64,000 bases of DNA from Lachnospiraceae bacterium UBA7196. Its GTDB lineage: Bacteria; Bacillota; Clostridia; Lachnospirales; Lachnospiraceae. Shown in pieces: positions 9,306 through 19,872 of this stretch. A program made the translations under genes and the position numbers. The notes below the pieces were generated by a model, which was given only the letters and a program-made list of their open reading frames with translations, searched no databases and was not told where the DNA came from. Positions within the stretch are counted from its first letter, which is position 1; each line of letters starts with the position of its first letter. The DNA is taken from contig DKUU01000039.1 in the NCBI GenBank assembly GCA_002490835.1, positions 1-64,000 on the forward strand, written 5' to 3'.

Positions 9306-10055
9306 TTACTTCCTGATAACTGCAATAAAATTTTTTGTAAAAATCTTTTGCTTTTTGAAATTTAAAATGAAATAGCATCTCAGCATAAGATTTATAAAAC
9401 TATTTAACAGCCATGCAATATAATTCAAGGGATTAGTCCAAAAAACATATAAATTTGATTCTTTCACATAAATCCTTTCTGCTTTAAAACCCGCAATCAA
9501 CAAAACATCTCTAATACTAAACTCATCATAAATTATTTCATGTGTAAAATCCATATACCTGCTTGCGGAGGCCAAAAAAGGGTTCGCTGCATTTACAGTT
9601 TTAATTACCAATACCCCCCCCCCATTCAAACTTTGTCTTATCTCCTTTAGCACCGAAATTACAGCCTTTTTCTCTATATGCTCAATAATATCATTCAATA
9701 TTACCACATCAAACTTTTCCTTTTTATCTTTAAAATAATCATATATATTTCCCTGTTCTACGCTAAGTCCCTGACTCTTACAAAATTTTACATTTTCAAT
9801 ATCAAAATCAACTCCAGTTACATTTGTATATCCCAGTTCTTGTAAGCTATTCACTGTTTCGCCAATCCCACAAGCCATATCAACAATTCTTGCTTCTTTA
9901 TCTTTCGGCAAATATTTCGCATAATTATATTTAAAAAACTGATAGTAGCGCTTATATTCCTTTTTCATAGATTTTAGGTTTTTACGATACTTAAAATTTA
10001 TTTCAAAATAGCTGGTTCCATTTTCCACCTCAATATCATCATTATATGTTCCCAT
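9306..10055 (-). CDS. Class I SAM-dependent methyltransferase with G10 tract
   Basis: This 249-residue protein has methyltransferase motif I (RIVDMACGIGETVNSL), an acidic motif (VTGVDFDIENV) and motif IV-like FDVVILNDIIEHIEK. It is close to the UbiG/Methyltransf_11 group. The C-terminal 60 residues contain a hydrophobic and basic helix that could touch the membrane. It probably methylates a glycan residue or lipid-linked sugar. Ten G on the coding strand (9614-9623) encode the Gly-Gly-Gly of SLNGGGVLVIKT in the core sheet, so slippage would abolish activity. The gene starts directly after the stop of the GT4 gene upstream, with its ATG at 10055 next to that gene's stop, which implies coupling. 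Confidence 0.85.
   Translation of the reverse strand: MGTYNDDIEVENGTSYFEINFKYRKNLKSMKKEYKRYYQFFKYNYAKYLPKDKEARIVDMACGIGETVNSLQELGYTNVTGVDFDIENVKFCKSQGLSVEQGNIYDYFKDKKEKFDVVILNDIIEHIEKKAVISVLKEIRQSLNGGGVLVIKTVNAANPFLASASRYMDFTHEIIYDEFSIRDVLLIAGFKAERIYVKESNLYVFWTNPLNYIAWLLNSFINLMLRCYFILNFKKQKIFTKNFIAVIRK
9614..9623. repeat. Homopolymer G10 tract (C10 on + strand) inside methyltransferase gene
   Basis: Ten uninterrupted C on the plus strand are in frame as AAT GGG GGG GGG GTA in the methyltransferase. This is the third tract of exactly this length in the distal 10 kb of the locus. Confidence 0.95.
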
Positions 10056-11201
10056 TTACCTTTTCTCCTTTTGAATTATTTTCTTGTAAACTTCAATATG
10101 TTTTTTCGCAACGCTTCCTATAGAGTATTCTTCCAACACTCTTCTATATCCGTTTTCTCCATATTTTCTCATCACCTCTGGGTGCTGGATTGCATACTCT
10201 AAAACTTCTACCGTACTGTCCTCATCGTTAGGCTTCGCTTTCAGCCCTGTTATCCCTTCTACTACAATCTCTTTCGGCCCGCCTATATCAGCACAGATAA
10301 CCGGAAGTCCGCAAGCCATCGCCTCGATAAAAACCTGTCCAAAGGAATCCGCTATCGTCAACAAGTAAAATAAATCATACTCTTTTAATTTTGATGCGAT
10401 CTCTGACGGTTCAATATATCCTTTCAGGCAGATATATTCTGACATGTTTTCGTCTCGAATTACATTTTCTAATGTTTCGTGTAAATAACCTTCTCCGATA
10501 ATATCCAGAATAATTTCCGGATGTGTCTCATGCACCCTTTTAAAGGCCCGCATGGATAATTCGATATTTTTACACTCAATCAGTCTGGCAACAGTCACCA
10601 CTCTCTTTATTTTGGAATTATATTCTTCTTTACGGGAAAATACTGTATTATCCAATCCGTTAGGTATAATCTCTACCGGTATATCGTTATATACATTATG
10701 AAACCACCCCGCAAGTTCATTACTTAATGCCATAACCGCCGAAGCATTTTTGACAATATTTCTGTTGACTATGTTTAAAATATTTCTTAAGAAAACATAC
10801 TTATCCTTGCGTGCGCTTGGAACATCAATGCCCCTCAAAGAACATACATAAGGAATATTATTTCTAATTCCATATTTCAGCAAACCTGTGGGAACGCTAA
10901 AGAAGAATTGTATTACGTCATACCTATTCCTTTTCGTCACCTTCGAAATCAGCAGCAAACCTTTCACAATAAAACCCAGAACACCCACAGGACTTGATTC
11001 ATGTACGCTCTTCTTTCTAAGCTTTACCACATATGTCTTTACGCCATCCAATAGTTCCGGCTGCCCGAACCGATCGTCCCAGCCGATTATTAACTCTACC
11101 TGATGTCCTTGTCTGTTGAGTTCCTTTGCCAAATTATATGTTGCAAAGCCTGCTCCACCACATTGTGGTTTATATTCGTAATTTGCCAATAATATGTTCA
11201 T
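10056..11201 (-). CDS. Glycosyltransferase family 4 (GT-B fold)
   Basis: This 381-residue retaining glycosyltransferase of the GT4 type has an N-terminal glycine-rich loop (PQCGGAGFATYNLAKEL) for acceptor binding. The hinge region IPNGLDNTVF and the donor-binding block EAMACGLPVICADIGGPKE carry the EX7E motif typical of the family. It uses a nucleotide-activated sugar to extend a lipid-linked glycan on the cytoplasmic side. The length is standard. It lies between a GtrB-like transferase and the G10-containing methyltransferase on the same strand with almost no spacing, so it belongs to the same operon. The sugar cannot be predicted. Confidence 0.9.
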   Translation of the reverse strand: MNILLANYEYKPQCGGAGFATYNLAKELNRQGHQVELIIGWDDRFGQPELLDGVKTYVVKLRKKSVHESSPVGVLGFIVKGLLLISKVTKRNRYDVIQFFFSVPTGLLKYGIRNNIPYVCSLRGIDVPSARKDKYVFLRNILNIVNRNIVKNASAVMALSNELAGWFHNVYNDIPVEIIPNGLDNTVFSRKEEYNSKIKRVVTVARLIECKNIELSMRAFKRVHETHPEIILDIIGEGYLHETLENVIRDENMSEYICLKGYIEPSEIASKLKEYDLFYLLTIADSFGQVFIEAMACGLPVICADIGGPKEIVVEGITGLKAKPNDEDSTVEVLEYAIQHPEVMRKYGENGYRRVLEEYSIGSVAKKHIEVYKKIIQKEKR

Positions 11202-11216
11202 CTCAAGAATACACCC

Positions 11217-12167
11217 CTATTTTACATCGTCCTTAGAATAGTTAACAATTTCCCTCACGCTATATGAGGAATCTATATGTGTGCCATAATATGTTTTAAT
11301 CAGGATTTCACTCATTAATCCAAAAACAAACAGCAACATTCCGATAATGACAAAAAACACTGTCAGCAGCGGCGGAAAAATATTATCTGACATCTTTCTT
11401 CCTTCCCAGTATAGTAATATGGACCAGATTCCACACCCGCCCCCTGCCAGTAAAAACAAAAGTCCCATCCCTCCCAATAAATGCAGTGGTCTTGTAGAAT
11501 ATTTGTTCCAGAACCAGACCGAAATCATATCTACAAATCCTTTAATGGTTCTCCTCCAATTGTATTTTGTCTTCCCAGCAGTCCTCGGTCTGTGATTAAC
11601 AACTACCTCTCCGACTTTAAAACCTTTGATTTTTAAAATTGCCGGAATAAAACGGTGCTGTTCTCCATATAAATTTATATGGTCAAAACATTCTTTTCGG
11701 TAAATTTTAAGAGAGCATCCGCTATCATGGATACCATCATGTACCAAAATATGCCTGAGAAGATTAGCCCCCCTCGATGTAAATTTTTTCATTACGGTAT
11801 CTTTTCTGTGCTTGCGCCATCCTGACACAACATCCAGATCATTTTCCTCCAGATACTGAATCATCATCGGAATATCCGCCGGGTCATTCTGCCTGTCGCC
11901 ATCCATGGTCACAATATAATCATATTGTGCCTCCTTAATACCCGCATCCATGGCCGCAGTTTGTCCAAAATTTCTGCGTAGGGCAATATACTTTAACGGC
12001 TTTAATGTTTTACAGATTTCTTCCGTTCTGTCCGAGGAGCCATCATTGATAAAAATAATTTCATATGTATAATTATTTTTCTCGCACGTTTCCTTAATTT
12101 CTCTATGCAGCTCCGCTACATTTCCTTCCTCATTATATACCGGTACTACTACTGAAATACTGTACAT
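11217..12167 (-). CDS. GtrB/DPM1-like polyprenyl-phosphate glycosyltransferase (GT2)
   Basis: This 316-residue protein has an N-terminal GT-A domain starting ISVVVPVYNEEGNVAELH. It has the DGDRQNDP metal-binding motif and two C-terminal membrane spans (about residues 228-250 and 265-290). This layout is that of GtrB and CsbB enzymes, which make undecaprenyl-phosphate sugar for transfer outside the cell. The YfhO protein encoded directly upstream (12247-15471) is the expected partner. In Bacillus, CsbB, GtcA/GtrA and YfhO together glycosylate lipoteichoic acid. A GtrA protein is present at 23833. A run of six G at 11768 is too short to be a likely switch. Confidence 0.9.
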   Translation of the reverse strand: MYSISVVVPVYNEEGNVAELHREIKETCEKNNYTYEIIFINDGSSDRTEEICKTLKPLKYIALRRNFGQTAAMDAGIKEAQYDYIVTMDGDRQNDPADIPMMIQYLEENDLDVVSGWRKHRKDTVMKKFTSRGANLLRHILVHDGIHDSGCSLKIYRKECFDHINLYGEQHRFIPAILKIKGFKVGEVVVNHRPRTAGKTKYNWRRTIKGFVDMISVWFWNKYSTRPLHLLGGMGLLFLLAGGGCGIWSILLYWEGRKMSDNIFPPLLTVFFVIIGMLLFVFGLMSEILIKTYYGTHIDSSYSVREIVNYSKDDVK

Positions 12168-12246
12168 TTTTTACTTCCTTTCATACGTCTATTTTAACAA
12201 CCTGTTTCTAAAAATTTTTTACCAAATTCACAAATCATCTTCCATC

Positions 12247-15200
12247 TCAAACAGCCATAATTATACTATTTTCTATCTGCTTCCCCTTTTTATTCCAGTA
12301 AATACACCAAACAATTATCAATGCAACACCAATCAGGCTTATTACCAAGGATATTTTAAAGTATGGAATCTGATATCTGAGCACTATATCATGATTCCCC
12401 GCTTCTAAATATGCTCCGATAAAACCATAATTAACTTTAAGCAGCTCTGCTTTTTCTCCGTCTATATATATATTCCATCCCTTATTATAAGGTATAGAAA
12501 AGAAAAGAACTGCGCTTTTATCATTGTTTACAGTACCTACAATATGATTGGACGAAAAACTCGTGCAGATAAACTCGCTATTTTTTCTATCCTGCAAATA
12601 TTGATCTACTTTTTCGTAATATGCTTTCCTGTTATATACCGTTAATTTTATATTCTCTATATCATAGGAACATTGGAACCATGATAAATTATTCCCGGTA
12701 AAGACAAAACTTTGACTACTGTGTTCTCCCTTGCACTCAACAAGTACTGATCCAAGATTTTCCTCTGCACTACCATAACTTAATGTGCCTAAATTATTTG
12801 TTCTGGCCCCCATCTCAAATGTTAATTGAACTACTTTGTCTGCGGGAATTTCACCAAACACTATCTTATGTGAAGCTGCATCATATTCATAAGCGTACTC
12901 CTCTCCTTCCAGATTCATTTTATATTTTTGCCATTCAGAAATGGGAATATTTGCAACTTTTTCCCCATCATACGCGTCCAAGACACAACTGCTTAATAAC
13001 GCAGCTCTCCTCTCCTTTATTTCTAATTGATTCATATCCTCTTCTGTCAGATATGAATAATAACAGCTTCCTATCGAAAGCGCATTACTGTTTTCATATA
13101 TTTTTTTTCCATCCACTTCAGTCAATAATTTCAATCCATAATCGTTATCAATAGCGGGTTCTGATGTTATAATATATTTTGCTGATAATATACTATAAAG
13201 TTCATTCGCATTGTTAAGACCCGTCATATAATGATTGCTTGAAGGTTGAATCCTTGCAATCTTCATCGCTTCCAAAAAACGATGAAGGTCATCATTCATA
13301 CTGGCTCCGCCACTATAATCTACAAATCCATTATAATCTAAAACAAGTCCAAAATTTTCCTGCGATCGATTATCTTTATGTTCAATCCTATAAAACTTAT
13401 CATTCTCAATTCCTTTGATATAATCTATACTGCTATCTTTGTATCGTTTTTCTATTTGTTCCTTTGTCAACGCAATACCCGAATCTGCAAAAACATACGC
13501 ATTTGAAAATAAATCTAAACAAGCGAGCACTATAAGCATATATACAATGCTATAAGAACTCATCTTATCCCGAAATATCATGGCAATATTAAGTAATAGT
13601 ATAATTCCAATCGTAATAGCAAGCTGCTGATAATTGAAGCTTATATATTCCTTCTCTTGGCTCACCAACAAAAGACTTAGGATCACAATAAACATCTGAA
13701 ACCCATACATAAAGAAATGCGGCAGCTCTCTTTCCTCTTCAATCCAATATTGCATTCCCATAGTGCCATAATACAAAAACAAAATAGTAATCCAAAACGA
13801 AGACAGCTTATAAGTATATGCTCCAAAACCATTAGCCACATGTCTTAAATTGGGAAAAACAATATATCCAGCGGCAAGTATAATTACTGTCCATGCAAGA
13901 GCTTTCCGTTTCCCTTTTAGATTATGAATTGCAAAAGGAATAAACACTATGATTAATATACCGCAATAAAATGTTGCGCCTTCCAAAATATTGTCATGCA
14001 CTATCAAACGGAACATTTCTTCTCTACCTTCTAAAGCTTCGCTAACAGTCCTTATAACCCCTATTTTTATATCATTTATATTTTGCGGATGAACCAATTC
14101 CCGAAAATCAAACGAAGATACTCCTCTCTTTGCCCGTTCACTGTTCAAACTAATTAAAAGTGGTTGAAATAAATATATAAAACCAGCTAATATTGCTATC
14201 AAATAAGCGGCAATATTACGTGAAATTATTTTTATCAACTCACGAAAATCAAAATCATATAAATCCAAATACCGAAACAGTGTATATCCAATAACTAATC
14301 CAAAGGCAAACACACTATTGTATTCGCCCATTGTTATACAGTACAACAATACCGCCACCGGCAACAGCATATGCTTTTTTTTACTTACGCTATATTCCAA
14401 TGCAACCAATAACAATGCGCTTAATACCACTTCGCTGGAATAACTTTTCCAAAATTGGCGCATTATCATATGTCCGCATAATGCATATGATGCTGCCCCA
14501 ATATAGCAAACCGCTTCTTTGCGTTCCAAAAGCCTTAAATATATATAAAACAGTACAAACGATAAGATTACTTTAAGTATTTGGTTGATTCCCATCAAAT
14601 ACGCAAGATATTTTGTACCAAACAAAATCATCCAATCGAAAAAATTTATAGCATGAATGCCTCTTGCCGCACCATACCCTCTTGCAAAATCAAAACCAAA
14701 TAGAGTTTTCCTATTCTCGATAAGATATGCTAAACGATACAAATTCGGATATGTCTGCGTTACTGAATCACCTGCGATTCCCCCAAATACAAACACGATA
14801 TCGCCTAATATATATTCTCTATAAAGCCAAAGAACACTCAATATAAACAGGCATAAAACAAATGCAAATCTCCTTTTCTGCGAAAGTGCAGATACCCATA
14901 TATATATATTATCTCTAAAATGGAAAAACAGACTTATAACACTCACAAAGAAAATTGCAACCATCAACTCTTTCCATTGAATTGAGTTGTAAATATTTTT
15001 TATTTTCCTCACAAATGTATCGTCAAAATAACATTTCCCATCAATCGACAAATTGTTTATTATCAGCCGATTATGATCTATGTTATATTCTATTGCATCT
15101 GTACTATCAAATAATTCTATTATTTCTTTGGCACTAAAACTTGAAATGGTAAGTCCATTTTTGCATATCTTGATTCTCTTAATACTGAACAAACCTTCTT

Positions 15201-15471
15201 TATCAGAAAAATCAATTCGTATATTCTTAAGAGAAGGGATATACTCTTTGGGAATGATCAATTTAGCTTCATTTTGTGCACTGCATATGATTGAAAATTC
15301 TTCTGAATATCCAGTTCCTATATCAAAAAATATCTGCGTCATCATATTGTCCGGATATTGATCATAATAAATAACAATATTTTCTTCCTTAGCACCAAAC
15401 AACAAAATTATCACACTTATTATAATGCCTATTTCAATAACCAAAAGTGTCTTTTTTTCTCTCATAATCAT
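12247..15471 (-). CDS. YfhO family membrane protein (extracellular glycosylation of surface polymer)
   Basis: This 1074-residue protein opens with a single span, an extracytoplasmic loop of about 140 residues, then a membrane core of roughly 12 spans (about 170-680). A long C-terminal extracytoplasmic tail follows, ending in a last span. The FVFGGIAGDSVTQTYP stretch and the tail motif FSIPYNKGWNIYIDGEKAEL are hallmarks of YfhO. YfhO is a GT-C-like enzyme thought to take sugar from polyprenyl phosphate and attach it to lipoteichoic or wall polymer outside the cell. It is larger than the usual 850-900 residues because of the N-terminal loop. It lies 80 bases upstream of the GtrB-like gene. A second YfhO is encoded at 34147-36711, so two different side-chain sugars may be added. 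Confidence 0.88.
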   Translation of the reverse strand: MIMREKKTLLVIEIGIIISVIILLFGAKEENIVIYYDQYPDNMMTQIFFDIGTGYSEEFSIICSAQNEAKLIIPKEYIPSLKNIRIDFSDKEGLFSIKRIKICKNGLTISSFSAKEIIELFDSTDAIEYNIDHNRLIINNLSIDGKCYFDDTFVRKIKNIYNSIQWKELMVAIFFVSVISLFFHFRDNIYIWVSALSQKRRFAFVLCLFILSVLWLYREYILGDIVFVFGGIAGDSVTQTYPNLYRLAYLIENRKTLFGFDFARGYGAARGIHAINFFDWMILFGTKYLAYLMGINQILKVILSFVLFYIYLRLLERKEAVCYIGAASYALCGHMIMRQFWKSYSSEVVLSALLLVALEYSVSKKKHMLLPVAVLLYCITMGEYNSVFAFGLVIGYTLFRYLDLYDFDFRELIKIISRNIAAYLIAILAGFIYLFQPLLISLNSERAKRGVSSFDFRELVHPQNINDIKIGVIRTVSEALEGREEMFRLIVHDNILEGATFYCGILIIVFIPFAIHNLKGKRKALAWTVIILAAGYIVFPNLRHVANGFGAYTYKLSSFWITILFLYYGTMGMQYWIEEERELPHFFMYGFQMFIVILSLLLVSQEKEYISFNYQQLAITIGIILLLNIAMIFRDKMSSYSIVYMLIVLACLDLFSNAYVFADSGIALTKEQIEKRYKDSSIDYIKGIENDKFYRIEHKDNRSQENFGLVLDYNGFVDYSGGASMNDDLHRFLEAMKIARIQPSSNHYMTGLNNANELYSILSAKYIITSEPAIDNDYGLKLLTEVDGKKIYENSNALSIGSCYYSYLTEEDMNQLEIKERRAALLSSCVLDAYDGEKVANIPISEWQKYKMNLEGEEYAYEYDAASHKIVFGEIPADKVVQLTFEMGARTNNLGTLSYGSAEENLGSVLVECKGEHSSQSFVFTGNNLSWFQCSYDIENIKLTVYNRKAYYEKVDQYLQDRKNSEFICTSFSSNHIVGTVNNDKSAVLFFSIPYNKGWNIYIDGEKAELLKVNYGFIGAYLEAGNHDIVLRYQIPYFKISLVISLIGVALIIVWCIYWNKKGKQIENSIIMAV

Positions 15472-15477
15472 TTTCCC

Positions 15478-18400
15478 TCAACTTCGCCCGCTAAGTTCGA
15501 GTTTGTTTCCTGTTTCAATATCAACAATATCATCTTGTTGAAATTGATTTGTCAAACGGATAATAATATCATATTTCATCCCACATTCAAGCACCTCAGG
15601 CAATATATAACACATAAATCCCGTATAATAAAGAAAATGCTGCTCCGGAAATGCTGCCGCCACATCTACACGTTCCTCACTTTGCACTTCAAATTCATAT
15701 GCCATATGATTCTGATTAATCAATAGTATTGACTGCCGATATTGAAAATGAGAATTGCCCACACGAAACGCAAACCCTCTTATTTCATAATATTTCTCTT
15801 TATTTTGGACATAATCAATATACCATTGCACATCCGCTTTTTGACAACAAGATACATATGCTCCTTTAAATCTATTAGCGCACATAAACACCTTTTGCCT
15901 CGGATTACGGATAATATCTGTATGTTGTTTACACCATTTCATATATCTATTTCCAAATCTATCATATGCCAAAACGCCTATTTTATAGGGCATAATATCC
16001 ATTCTCAATTTATTTCTTTCTAACACACACTCAAATCCGGCATACTGATATTTAGTTTCATCTTTAAAGTATTCAATCACATCCCGACGAATCTTAGACT
16101 GCACTGTTGCACGATAACTATTACCAAACGGATCTATAAACACAAGATAGCGTTCAGATCTTTCACCATTATCTGCATCTTCCAAATAAGACCACCCCTC
16201 AATTTTGATGCAATCCGCAATCATGATCGTATCTACACTCCCACTACCTCCTTCACATATTCCATCAATTTGATCAAGTATTAATTTATCAAACCGCATA
16301 ACAGGCTCTAAAATTGCGCCATATCCCTGCAAATTACAGTTTAAATACGGATCAAAACCTTTATAGCGGGGAAATCTTAAAAACAATTTCTCCAGTTCCC
16401 GGCTCAAGCGCACTCTATCATCATCTTTAATACGATCATTTCCTCTTGTCAACGATTCGTGATGATATAATGCAACATCATTACGAACGACGTTATAATA
16501 TCCCGCCTCGCTTAACGCAAAACACAAGCTTACATCATTGTAGCTGACGGCAAAGGACTCATCAAATCCATCCACCTCCCAAAATTTCTTAGCCGCAACC
16601 AATAGACATGCTCCCGTCACTGCAATACAATTGTAATCAATGCGATTAAGCCCAAAATAACATACCTCAACATCATTGCTTCGATAAAAATTATGTCCCG
16701 GACCAACACCCGAATTACATACTCCAGCATGTTGAATAAGTGTCGTATTTGGATAAAACAGTTTTGCCCCTACGGCTCCCGTATAGGAAAGCTGTGCATG
16801 TCCCAGCATAATCTCCAACCACTCCGGCTGAAAAACTTCAATATCATCGTTAAGAAATAGAAGATATTCTCCTTTTGCATGATGCGCACCCACATTACAC
16901 ATGTGGGAAAAGTTAAAAGTATCCCGCTCATACAAATAAGTTCCATTTTTTTCTTCCAAATACGCCGCTATTCTTGCTTTATTAGTTTGATTACTTCCAT
17001 TATCCACTACAATAATCTCAAAATTATTGTATATAGTATACTTATAAATAGAATCAATGCACTGCTCCAAAATGTCTGGACTGTCCATTGACGGTATAAT
17101 AATACTTACTAAAGGTTCATCTATAACCTGATATATCACTCGATACTGCATCATATCCGGAATATATTCTATATGAACCGCTACATTGTTTCTTCTTTTC
17201 CAATCCGTTTTTACATTTTTCGCTGCTTCTGTAGCATAGCTTTTTGACGACATTGCATACGCTACAGATTCCTTCCTTTCGCGCCAATGATATAAAATTT
17301 TTGAGATATGTCCCACCCTTTTATTATTTGTTTGTTCCAAAAACCTTAAAGTAAAATCATAATCCTGTGCCCCATCATAGGCGCTTCTGAGCCCCCCAAT
17401 TCCTTTTACAATAGATGTTCGATAGCAGCTCAGGTGATTTGTATACATCATACACATAAATAAATCCGGAGACCAATCTGGTTTAAAAAATGGCATATGA
17501 TATATTTTCCCATCCTCTGTTATCTTATCTTCATCACTATAAATAAAATCCAATTGAGAATTCTCATTTAATTTTTTAGCCACCTCATAGAGGGCATCCG
17601 GATCGATCATATCGTCACAATCCATAAACGCAATAAATTCACCCTGCGCCACAGCAATGCCATCATTGGTCGCCGTAGAAATATTACCATTTTCTTCCCT
17701 ATAAATTATGTGTGTCTTCGGGTGTCCTTCATAACTTTGCAGTACCGGAATAACGTTTTCCCAAGATGAATGGTCATCCACTAAAATCAACTCATAGTTC
17801 TCATACGTTTGGTTAAGAACAGACTCAATACATTCTTTTAACTGCTCCGTAACCGTATTATAGACAGGTATAATGACAGAGAACATTGGCTGATAAAAAA
17901 GCTCTATCCTGTCTTCGCCCTGCTCCTTCATATATGCAATCCATCTGTTATAATTTCTGAGGCTCTGTTCATCCTCCAAATGATATTCGGCTTCTGGAAG
18001 TTGCGGATATACAATGCCATAACGTTTTGCCGTCATAGCCTTTACTTTTTCAGAAATATCTTTCCGTTTTATTACCCCTTGAAGCCAATAAATTTCTGTT
18101 TTCGGATTGTTCACAAACTGCTCTTCTGTTATATACGCAATACACTTATGTTCGCCTGTTTTTCTGGCAAATCCATCGACATTTCTAAGATTCCCGATTG
18201 TGACCGCTTCTTCTTCTGTTGGAACCTCAATCAATCTCTGTAGTCGGACAATCGATGCCTCCGGCCGACATTCCACATGATACTTTTCCACAAATTCGAG
18301 CCCTTCTGACAGATAATCCATAATCCCCTCAAGCAGTTCCTCTTTTGCCTTCTCACCCTCTCCCGCCTCAAACTGCACACCTGCTTTATCATAATAATAT

Positions 18401-19869
18401 ACTGACTCATGCGGAGCTGAAAAAAACAATTCATAGAGAACAACTGCTTCATCTACACCACGCTGGAGTGCATAATTCTTGTAAAAGTCAAATAAAAATG
18501 TCTCATAATGTGCACCATGTAACTGCTTTCTGCTTTTGTCTGTATTGCGAATACCAAAATAGTAAAACATGGTATTTGACTGACATCCAATTACTTTCTT
18601 AAATTTTTCTATTAAATACTGTGAACTTCCGTTCCATCCGCAATCAAATGCGCAGTTATTGTCTTCTAAAAATCCCTCTTTGGAAAAATAGGCAACCGCA
18701 TCTCTTCTTTCCCGCTCACATCGTGCTAGAAATACATCTCTATTCAATAAATACAATTTCTTAAAATCGGCAATCTGCTCCTCTGTGCATATAATATCTT
18801 CAAAACTCTTAAATCCGACCTCTTCTAAATGTGCAATAGCTTCTCTTGAAATACAAAGATAATCAATAATTTCGCCAACAGTCTGGCCCTTCGTATACGG
18901 CGGCAACAATGCAAGATCATTTTCATTCATTTCCGTAATTCCAGCCAAAACAAGGGCTCTTCTGGAAACATACAAATACTCTATATTCTCATATCCCAGA
19001 TTCTTAAAAATCCGATACAAATTATAACCATCTCTGGAAAGAAAATAGAATTTCCCCTTGCTTTGCTTTACTTTGGGCGCTATCCATTGATAAAGTCCCA
19101 TATACAAAGGACCACCCACTTCTACGCCCAGATTATACCAAAATCCGCTCTCCTCTTGGTACAACATCTTATAAAGCCCACAGTCTACATCTGAGGCCCA
19201 GATATTTTTTACTTTTTCCATATCAGCTTCCGCTTTATACAAATAGGTATTAATCCCAAATTCTTCAGGAATCTCCATATCTGCAGACATATTATCGCCT
19301 ATATGTAAGATGGAATCATAGGAAGCTTCTTCTCTTCGTGCAATTTCTTCATACAATTCACGGTTAAATTTTGCTTTATGCTCATCCGCCGAACAATAGA
19401 TAGCATCGAAACCGACATATCCGTTTTTCTCCAATATCTGCTGTAATGTCTCAGCAAAAAGATACATGTCGCTAGTGGCGATTATACGCTTCCCAAGCGA
19501 TTTGGCATACAGAAAGATATCCAGCATCTCCTGATTCGCAACCAACGCATCTTCCTCTATTTGCAGTTCAAATGCCTTTACTTCATCCCAGTCAACCGGG
19601 ATTTCCACATGCGAGGACAGCGCATCATAAATCTCATCAATATTTGCATGCGGATATTGATGTTTCTGATACGCGCGACGGCTTGCTTCATTCTGCGCAT
19701 GCACACGCAATTTGCGAAAACCATGAATTTCAAAATGTTTACCGATCAGATCAAAAATCGTCTCCGGTTCATTTACTTTTCGAAACAGCAATGTATCAAA
19801 TACGTCAAAAGAGATCAAAGCCGCTTCGTCAATTTTCTCTTTAAGCAATCTGCTCTCACTGTCTTTCAC
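15478..19869 (-). CDS. Multi-domain protein: HAD domain, two GT2 domains, two C-terminal beta-sandwich repeats
   Basis: This 1463-residue protein has at least five parts. Residues 1-230 form a HAD-like domain (ISFDVFDTLLFRK, then TSDMYL and HIGDNMSAD). Residues 240-640 are of unclear type but commonly follow that domain in glycan loci. A GT-A domain begins at FSVIIPVYNTVTEQLKECIE near 660, with MDCDD as metal motif. A second GT-A domain (VSIIIPSMDSPDILEQCID, LNDDIEV) begins near 930 and is of the rhamnosyltransferase-like kind. From about 1220 to the end lie two copies of a beta-rich module with the pattern G-W/F, then R-x-DV, then GF-x-C. The same module occurs in the fusion transferase at 36767-39385. 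Such fused enzymes build repeating units of ABC-exported glycans. It is nearly contiguous with the ATPase gene of the exporter. Confidence 0.85.
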   Translation of the reverse strand: MKDSESRLLKEKIDEAALISFDVFDTLLFRKVNEPETIFDLIGKHFEIHGFRKLRVHAQNEASRRAYQKHQYPHANIDEIYDALSSHVEIPVDWDEVKAFELQIEEDALVANQEMLDIFLYAKSLGKRIIATSDMYLFAETLQQILEKNGYVGFDAIYCSADEHKAKFNRELYEEIARREEASYDSILHIGDNMSADMEIPEEFGINTYLYKAEADMEKVKNIWASDVDCGLYKMLYQEESGFWYNLGVEVGGPLYMGLYQWIAPKVKQSKGKFYFLSRDGYNLYRIFKNLGYENIEYLYVSRRALVLAGITEMNENDLALLPPYTKGQTVGEIIDYLCISREAIAHLEEVGFKSFEDIICTEEQIADFKKLYLLNRDVFLARCERERRDAVAYFSKEGFLEDNNCAFDCGWNGSSQYLIEKFKKVIGCQSNTMFYYFGIRNTDKSRKQLHGAHYETFLFDFYKNYALQRGVDEAVVLYELFFSAPHESVYYYDKAGVQFEAGEGEKAKEELLEGIMDYLSEGLEFVEKYHVECRPEASIVRLQRLIEVPTEEEAVTIGNLRNVDGFARKTGEHKCIAYITEEQFVNNPKTEIYWLQGVIKRKDISEKVKAMTAKRYGIVYPQLPEAEYHLEDEQSLRNYNRWIAYMKEQGEDRIELFYQPMFSVIIPVYNTVTEQLKECIESVLNQTYENYELILVDDHSSWENVIPVLQSYEGHPKTHIIYREENGNISTATNDGIAVAQGEFIAFMDCDDMIDPDALYEVAKKLNENSQLDFIYSDEDKITEDGKIYHMPFFKPDWSPDLFMCMMYTNHLSCYRTSIVKGIGGLRSAYDGAQDYDFTLRFLEQTNNKRVGHISKILYHWRERKESVAYAMSSKSYATEAAKNVKTDWKRRNNVAVHIEYIPDMMQYRVIYQVIDEPLVSIIIPSMDSPDILEQCIDSIYKYTIYNNFEIIVVDNGSNQTNKARIAAYLEEKNGTYLYERDTFNFSHMCNVGAHHAKGEYLLFLNDDIEVFQPEWLEIMLGHAQLSYTGAVGAKLFYPNTTLIQHAGVCNSGVGPGHNFYRSNDVEVCYFGLNRIDYNCIAVTGACLLVAAKKFWEVDGFDESFAVSYNDVSLCFALSEAGYYNVVRNDVALYHHESLTRGNDRIKDDDRVRLSRELEKLFLRFPRYKGFDPYLNCNLQGYGAILEPVMRFDKLILDQIDGICEGGSGSVDTIMIADCIKIEGWSYLEDADNGERSERYLVFIDPFGNSYRATVQSKIRRDVIEYFKDETKYQYAGFECVLERNKLRMDIMPYKIGVLAYDRFGNRYMKWCKQHTDIIRNPRQKVFMCANRFKGAYVSCCQKADVQWYIDYVQNKEKYYEIRGFAFRVGNSHFQYRQSILLINQNHMAYEFEVQSEERVDVAAAFPEQHFLYYTGFMCYILPEVLECGMKYDIIIRLTNQFQQDDIVDIETGNKLELSGRS

Positions 19870-19872
19870 AGC

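Noticed and set aside
14907..14920. AT dinucleotide run in the first YfhO gene as a switch
   Set aside because: Only about six units in an AT-rich gene, and common in such sequence.
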